From Patiriisocius sp047730165 (lineage in GTDB: Bacteria > Bacteroidota > Bacteroidia > Flavobacteriales > Flavobacteriaceae): 64,000 nucleotides of DNA. Every line of letters begins with the position of its first letter. Within the stretch, counting starts at the first letter, position 1. Below, piece after piece: positions 59,546-64,000 of the stretch. The position numbers and the translations under genes were made by a program. The notes beneath the pieces are model-generated. The model was not told where the DNA came from, did no database searches, and worked only from the letters and a program-made list of their open reading frames with translations. The stretch lies in NCBI RefSeq assembly GCF_047730165.1, contig NZ_CP159834.1, positions 1,860,001 to 1,924,000 of the forward strand, read 5' to 3'.

Positions 59546-60553
59546 ATGACAACGAAAGCAAAAGCAACAGTACAAAAAGTAAATAAAGGTTTGGTGAATG
59601 CTTCAATGGCAGCAATCAATACAACAGTAGCAAACGGTGAAAAATGGCAAAAACTAACTAAGAAGCTATTAAAGAAGTCTGAGCCAGTTCGCAAGAAGCA
59701 AATGAATATGGTTTTTGAAACTGCAACTGCAGTAAAGACGCAAGCAACTACAGGTGCAGAAAGAATGATGGATCTAGTAGGATATGACGCATCTGTGATT
59801 GATAAGGCAATGAGTTTTGTAACTAAAAATCCAGTAAGCAAAAAGGTAATGAACGTTGCTGGTGAGGTTGCAGATAAAGTAAGCAAGAACCCAGTAGTAA
59901 AGAAAGTAGAAAAGACTACAGACGGTATCAAAAAAATGAGCATCGCAAAATACAATGATGTAAAAGAAGATGTACTTGAGCAAGCGTCAAAGATTCTTAA
60001 AAAAGGAGAAGCGCTTGTAGAAGAGGCTAAAGAGCCGAAGAAAACTACAAAACAAACAAAAGCAAAAGGAGCTTCTAAGGTAAAAGCAACTAAAAAAACA
60101 ACGGCTAAAAAAGCAACTACAGTTCGAAAAACGACAGCTAAGAAAGTAGCGACTGTTGAGAAAGTAGCAAAAAAAGTAGTTAAAGAAATCAAGAACGAAG
60201 GAACTGAAAAAGTGGCTGACGTGCTTGTTGAAGGGAAGAAGAAAGTTGCTGCTGTGAAAAAAGAAACTGTAAAAGCAGTGAACAATGACGCGCAAGATGA
60301 CCTTAAAATAATTCACGGTATTGGACCAAAATTAGAAAAGGTGTTTAATAAAAATGGAATTAACAAATATGCAGATCTTGCAAAAGCGGATATGACTCTA
60401 GTTGAGAAAATTCTTGACGAAGCAGGACCTATCTTCAAAAATACAGATACTGCAGACTGGAAAAAACAAGCTGAGGTAGGTGCTGAGAATGGTGTAGAAG
60501 CACTTAAAACTTGGGTTGCTCGTTACAGAAGCGTACAGGAAACTAAGGCTTAA
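59546..60553 (+). CDS. Phasin-like protein with lysine-rich linker and helix-hairpin-helix DNA-binding end
   Basis: 335 residues from the ATG at 59546; the longer frame would translate promoter P3. Residues 1-155 are phasin-like helices (KKQMNMVFETATAVKTQATTGAERMMDLVG), including a duplicated KNPVxKKV element (94-101 and 114-121). Residues 160-250 are a Lys/Ala/Thr-rich linker (TAKKATTVRKTTAKK) like histone H1 tails. Residues 252-335 hold a helix-hairpin-helix unit (IIHGIGPKLEKVFNKNGINKYADLA) as in DNA-binding polymerase-associated and DUF4332-like proteins. The layout suggests a tether between storage granule and nucleoid, similar in idea to PhaM/PhaF but with a different DNA-binding part. 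Confidence 0.78.
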   Translation: MTTKAKATVQKVNKGLVNASMAAINTTVANGEKWQKLTKKLLKKSEPVRKKQMNMVFETATAVKTQATTGAERMMDLVGYDASVIDKAMSFVTKNPVSKKVMNVAGEVADKVSKNPVVKKVEKTTDGIKKMSIAKYNDVKEDVLEQASKILKKGEALVEEAKEPKKTTKQTKAKGASKVKATKKTTAKKATTVRKTTAKKVATVEKVAKKVVKEIKNEGTEKVADVLVEGKKKVAAVKKETVKAVNNDAQDDLKIIHGIGPKLEKVFNKNGINKYADLAKADMTLVEKILDEAGPIFKNTDTADWKKQAEVGAENGVEALKTWVARYRSVQETKA

Positions 60554-60598
60554 TTAGTAGAACATCGTTTTTTTTAGAAAAGTAATTAAAAATACAAG

Positions 60599-60886
60599 AT
60601 GAAAAAAAGTACAAAAAAAGTAGCACCAAAAGGAATCATTAATAAAGCAGTAAAGACTACAAAAAATGTAGTTGGAAATGCAAATGAGTATGCACTGAAC
60701 ACGACAGAGACTGTTGTTAACGGAGGTATAGAGATCACTGCACAATGGCAAACAGTAACAGAAAAAGCAATTAACGGAGGTCTTAAATTGGCTTCTGCGC
60801 AACAAGATTTAATTTTTGATGCACTTACTTCTGTGAAAAAGCAATACAAGGACAGTAAAAAAAGAGTTGCCAAGCTTGTGGCATAA
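60599..60886 (+). CDS. Small phasin-like protein
   Basis: 95 residues, helical, basic N-terminus (KKSTKKVAPKG) and C-terminus (KDSKKRVAKL). The central LASAQQDLIFDALTSVKKQ matches the protein at 59185-59445. It starts 45 bp after the tether gene with no promoter box seen, so it is likely read from P3. A terminator follows at 60916. Granule-coat role inferred from context. Confidence 0.7.
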   Translation: MKKSTKKVAPKGIINKAVKTTKNVVGNANEYALNTTETVVNGGIEITAQWQTVTEKAINGGLKLASAQQDLIFDALTSVKKQYKDSKKRVAKLVA

Positions 60887-60915
60887 GAAGATTTTAGTTT
60901 AATAGTTTGATTAAG

Positions 60916-60951
60916 ACCGGGTTGCATCATAAGATGTTACCCGGTTTTTTT
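60916..60951 (+). terminator. Rho-independent terminator
   Basis: Stem ACCGGGT / ACCCGGT with inner CATC/GATG and a T7 run. Confidence 0.88.
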
Positions 60952-61144
60952 ATTATCGTTCATAGCTTTTGAATGCGGTGTTAATTCCTTAAATTTACGT
61001 ATTATGCGTGCATAGTAAATAATGTTCAGATCCTTGGTGTGCTCTTTTATATTCACTCCATATTTTCACTCTTGAAATGTTAAAGATTCACTAGATGTGC
61101 TGCTTACATTGATTTTGATTTAAGCAGATCATTTATTATTTGCG

Positions 61145-61152
61145 TATTTTTG
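61145..61152 (+). promoter_or_regulatory. -7 box upstream of the TetR gene
   Basis: TATTTTTG, 14 bp before the chosen ATG; it overlaps a longer upstream frame, which supports the shorter start. Confidence 0.55.
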
Positions 61153-61166
61153 TACTAGAAATAGCA

Positions 61167-61820
61167 ATGGCAAAAAAGAAGAGAATTACAGCATCTGAAA
61201 TCATCGATATTTATATGGATGAAGTCGTTCGATTGAAAGGGAAACCTACTGATATCGTATCGTTCGCAATGAATCATAATTTCAACGAAGACGATTTTTA
61301 TGAGCATTACGAGAGTTTTGTGGCCTTAGACCAAGCTATTTTTAAAATTCTTTTTGACACTTCTGTAGCGACGCTAGCAGAGAGCCCAGATTTTGTTTCC
61401 TTTAGCAGAAAAGACAAGCTGTTGAGTTTATTCTATACTTTCTTTGAAAACTTAACGCTCAATCGAGACTTTGTAATTCATATTGTGGGCAGCTACGGAA
61501 ACCAATTAAAAGCATTATCGCTGTTCTCTGATATGAAAATTAGTTTTTCAAATTTTATGGGGATGTTAAATTTTGAAACCATCAACCTGAACATCGAGTC
61601 TGTAGGAAACCTGCAAAAGACATCGATCACAGAAGGAGCGTGGATTCAACTCTTACTCACTTTAAAATTCTGGATGACCGATACGTCTAAAGACCTGCAG
61701 AAGACAGATATTTTTATAGAAAAATCGATCAATACAAGTATCGAATTACTCAACACCCAATCATTTCATAATATACTAGATCTAGGAAAGTTCTTATATA
61801 ATGAAAAATTTAAACCATAA
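61167..61820 (+). CDS. TetR-family regulator
   Basis: 217 residues from the ATG at 61167 (MAKKKRITASEIIDIY). The N-terminal ~55 residues fit a TetR helix-turn-helix (PTDIVSFAMNHNFNEDDFYEHYESFVALDQAIF), somewhat diverged from the textbook pattern. The rest is the helical ligand/dimer domain (KLLSLFYTFFENLTLNRDFVIHIV). It lies 8 bp before the ABC1 kinase gene, so it probably controls this unit; fatty acyl-CoA as ligand is a guess from the acyltransferase downstream. Confidence 0.8.
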   Translation: MAKKKRITASEIIDIYMDEVVRLKGKPTDIVSFAMNHNFNEDDFYEHYESFVALDQAIFKILFDTSVATLAESPDFVSFSRKDKLLSLFYTFFENLTLNRDFVIHIVGSYGNQLKALSLFSDMKISFSNFMGMLNFETINLNIESVGNLQKTSITEGAWIQLLLTLKFWMTDTSKDLQKTDIFIEKSINTSIELLNTQSFHNILDLGKFLYNEKFKP

Positions 61821-61828
61821 CAATACTA

Positions 61829-63145
61829 TTGAAAACTGCAAAAAATATCCCATTATCAAAAATTCATCGTGCATCAAAGTTGGTGTCAACAGGTGCAAAA
61901 GTGGGAGTAAATTATTTAAAATATTATGGCGACAAAATAGTTAACTCTGAGGTAGAAGCAAAAGAACGCCTCCATGAGAACAACGCTACAGATATTTATG
62001 ACAGTCTAAAAACACTCAAAGGGAGCGCCTTAAAGGTTGCGCAAATGATGAGTATGGAGAAAAATATAATGCCCAAGGCATTTGTAGAAAAATTCTCTTT
62101 GTCTCAATTCTCCGTTCCACCATTGTCGGCTCCTTTGGTTTTAAAAACATTTAAGAAATCTTTCGGAAAATTTCCAGATCAGCTTTTTGACACCTTTAAT
62201 ACGGCGGCAACAAATGCGGCAAGTATTGGGCAGGTACATCGTGCAGAAAAAGACGGGAAAATACTCGCAGTAAAAATACAATATCCAGGTGTGGCAGATA
62301 GCGTGCAGAGTGATCTGTCCATTGTAAAACCTATTGCGATGAAGATGTTCAACATCAAAGGAGAACATTCTGAACAGTTTTTTAAAGAAGTAGAAGATAA
62401 ATTATTAGAAGAGACAGACTATATTTTAGAGTTGGCTCAAAGTCAAGAAGTAGTCGAAAAATGTGCTCATATACCGCATATAAAGTTTCCGAAGTATTAC
62501 CCAGAATATTCTTCAAACCAGATTATCACGATGGACTGGATGAAGGGGATTCACCTTTCAGAGTTTACACAAATAAATACAGATCAAGCGGCTTCAGATA
62601 AACTGGGGCAGGCCTTGTGGGATTTTTTCATGTATCAAATGCACGTGTTACGTAAGGTGCACGCAGACCCGCATCCTGGTAATTTTTTAGTTTCTGAAGA
62701 GAAGGAGTTAATCGCCCTAGATTTTGGTTGTATGAAAGAAATTCCAACGGAGTTTTACGAGCCATACTACCAGTTGTTCAAGCGAGATGTAATTAATGAT
62801 GAAGCATCTTTTGAGAAAAACCTATTGGCACTAGAAGTGCTTCGTGAAGATGATAGTGCAGAAGATTTGGTGTTTTTCAAAAATATGTTTCGTGAAGTGT
62901 TAGATTTATTTACTACGCCTTTTCAATACGATACATTCAACTTTAGTGACGCTACTTTTTTTGATGAAATATCAAAGCTTGGAGAGCGCTATATGAAAAA
63001 CACAAACATCAGAAAGTTAAATGGAAACAGAGGATCGCGACATATTGTGTATATGAACCGAACCTTCTTTGGGCTTTTTAGTTTAATGTTTGACTTAAAA
63101 GCAAACAATGTGAAGATTGATAATTACAAGAAGTATTTGAAATAA
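61829..63145 (+). CDS. ABC1/UbiB-family atypical kinase
   Basis: 438 residues from a TTG at 61829; no ATG lies before the conserved N-terminal part. ABC1 features: the family KxGQ motif appears as K-V-A-Q (69-72), a nucleotide-binding Ala/Gly stretch AASIGQVHRAEKDGKILAVKIQYPGV, and the kinase core HADPHPGNFLV and LIALDFGCMKEI (DFG-like). The family includes UbiB/Coq8, which act as ATPases in ubiquinone or lipid biology. Its place between a TetR gene and the wax ester synthase suggests a lipid-handling role. Confidence 0.88.
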   Translation: MKTAKNIPLSKIHRASKLVSTGAKVGVNYLKYYGDKIVNSEVEAKERLHENNATDIYDSLKTLKGSALKVAQMMSMEKNIMPKAFVEKFSLSQFSVPPLSAPLVLKTFKKSFGKFPDQLFDTFNTAATNAASIGQVHRAEKDGKILAVKIQYPGVADSVQSDLSIVKPIAMKMFNIKGEHSEQFFKEVEDKLLEETDYILELAQSQEVVEKCAHIPHIKFPKYYPEYSSNQIITMDWMKGIHLSEFTQINTDQAASDKLGQALWDFFMYQMHVLRKVHADPHPGNFLVSEEKELIALDFGCMKEIPTEFYEPYYQLFKRDVINDEASFEKNLLALEVLREDDSAEDLVFFKNMFREVLDLFTTPFQYDTFNFSDATFFDEISKLGERYMKNTNIRKLNGNRGSRHIVYMNRTFFGLFSLMFDLKANNVKIDNYKKYLK

Positions 63146-63153
63146 GATTAGCG

Positions 63154-63173
63154 ATTCCCGTCTTCGCGGGAAT
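63154..63173. repeat. Short hairpin element
   Basis: ATTCCCG, loop TCTTCG, CGGGAAT. This sequence type is a frequent dispersed intergenic element in many bacteria; it may also weaken read-through between two genes. Confidence 0.5.
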
Positions 63174-63192
63174 GGACAAATAAATTGGACCA

Positions 63193-64000
63193 ATGGCAAA
63201 AAAAATGGATTTAAAAGACATCGTTCAAGATGCTTTTGATGGGAACATAAAACAGATTTCGGGATCGGATGCAGCGTTTCTATACGCAGAGTCTCCTACC
63301 AGCCCGATGCATATCGCTACTTTAAACATCGTGGAAGGATCATTGAAGTTTGAAGATTTCCGAAGTATTGTGAAGTCAAAAATGCATTTGATTCCTAAGT
63401 TTAGACAGCGCTTGATGAATGTGCCTATGAACTTGGATTACCCGTATTGGGTAAACGATCCTAATTTTGATATTGATTTACATCTTACCCGTATTCGATT
63501 GCCAGATCCAGCAAACTGGAAGACCTTACGTAAAATGACGTCCACCATTTTTAGTGCTCCTTTAGATTTACGCCGCCCGTTATGGTCTGTGCATTTTATA
63601 GAAGGACTCGACGAGATTGCGCAAGTACCTAAAGGCTCTGTTGCGATCTTAAGCAAGGTACACCACGTAATGATTGATGGTAGTTCTGGAGTTGGGATTA
63701 TGGGAGTTTTATTTGATAAGGACGAAGACGCAAAAGCCAAAACCGCACCGAAGCCTGCTTCGTTTGAACCAGACCCATTACCAGATGATTTGAGTTTGTT
63801 GCTTAAAAGCGGGTATGGATTTTTTAAGAACCCCTTTAAACTTCCTGTGACCATCGCAGAAACAGCCTATGCTTTTATGAAGAGCAAAGCGTCAAAAACA
63901 TTGAGCATTCAGAAAGAGTTTACAACCGCTCGTTATCCTGTGCCCATTACTATTTTTAATGGTTCTATCTCAGCACGACGTACTTGGGGAACGGCTATTT
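63193..64000 (+). CDS. Wax ester synthase/diacylglycerol acyltransferase (3' end outside window)
   Basis: 269 codons are visible from the ATG at 63193 and the frame is open at the window edge; full proteins have about 450-510 residues. The WS/DGAT signature is complete: HHxxxDG at 157-163 (VHHVMIDGSSG), with RRPLW (127-131) and PMHIATLNI at 38-46. It joins fatty acyl-CoA to alcohols or diacylglycerol, making wax esters or triacylglycerol that collect in lipid bodies. Its neighbours are phasin-like proteins, which suggests they coat such bodies. It follows the ABC1 kinase by 47 bp. Confidence 0.92.
   Translation, partial: MAKKMDLKDIVQDAFDGNIKQISGSDAAFLYAESPTSPMHIATLNIVEGSLKFEDFRSIVKSKMHLIPKFRQRLMNVPMNLDYPYWVNDPNFDIDLHLTRIRLPDPANWKTLRKMTSTIFSAPLDLRRPLWSVHFIEGLDEIAQVPKGSVAILSKVHHVMIDGSSGVGIMGVLFDKDEDAKAKTAPKPASFEPDPLPDDLSLLLKSGYGFFKNPFKLPVTIAETAYAFMKSKASKTLSIQKEFTTARYPVPITIFNGSISARRTWGTAI

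Noticed and set aside
59476..60285. Minus-strand 269-codon Phe/Thr/Ser-rich 'membrane protein'
   Set aside because: It is the mirror of the lysine-rich tether gene; low-complexity coding sequence creates long antisense frames.

Overview
The window looks like a chromosome segment of a marine-type Flavobacteriaceae (Bacteroidota). The evidence is direct: promoters of the Bacteroidota form TAnnTTTG (one with TTG 20 bp upstream in front of tRNA-His), weak or absent Shine-Dalgarno sequences, a TonB-dependent receptor with a carboxypeptidase-like N-domain, a type IX secretion C-terminal sorting domain, and bacillithiol genes (bshB1, bshC). A genus cannot be fixed from the sequence alone.

1-11.4 kb is an integron-like cassette array. 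All genes lie on the minus strand: a membrane-protein fragment, two small hypothetical proteins, a MORN-repeat protein, a di-heme cytochrome c peroxidase with a beta-barrel partner, a hypothetical protein, an alpha/beta-hydrolase lipoprotein, and a TonB receptor with a 7TM-AraC regulator. They are separated by seven full and two half copies of an imperfect inverted repeat (about 140 or 205 bp) whose ends read roughly GNNNACAACG...GTATATG and CATATAC...TGTTGNNNCACG. One cassette has no reading frame. At the right edge is a tyrosine recombinase (11421-12551) preceded by an attI-like half-site and two strong palindromes. The recombinase points the same way as the cassettes, with its 3' end facing them, and I see no IntI-specific insertion.

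12.6-57 kb is mostly ordinary core chromosome: a small Zn-ribbon gene, an MBL-hydrolase remnant, GNAT, hutIG, a PLP trans-sulfuration enzyme, bshB1, tRNA-His, M1 peptidase, patatin, an FMN glutamate-synthase-like protein, M20 amidohydrolase, a UvrD-type helicase, a Sua5/YciO protein, OmpA lipoprotein, GT2, bshC, guaA, a LysM/binding protein, OsmC, pyrG, yidC, mnmA, a type IX-secreted subtilisin, nitronate monooxygenase, a cyclophilin-FKBP fusion, a bstA-like gene broken by one stop, csaA, M28 peptidase, a CstB-like persulfide dioxygenase-rhodanese, and glpDK. Bacillithiol synthesis (bshB1, bshC), the broken bacillithiol transferase and the CstB-like enzyme form a scattered low-molecular-weight thiol/sulfide theme.

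57.3-64 kb is a probable storage-granule locus: a phasin-like protein with a histone-like lysine tail, a SARP-type (wHTH + BTAD) regulator, two small phasin-like proteins, a phasin-like protein carrying a lysine-rich linker and a helix-hairpin-helix DNA-binding end, a TetR regulator, an ABC1/UbiB kinase, and a wax ester synthase/diacylglycerol acyltransferase that runs off the window. Three promoters between the regulator and the granule genes have the same layout: two heptamers (consensus GTAACTC) spaced 11 bp apart, exactly 8 bp, then a TAYGTTTG -7 box. This matches the operator geometry of actinobacterial SARPs and links the BTAD protein to the granule genes. The locus and the cassette array are the two places most likely to hold undescribed biology.
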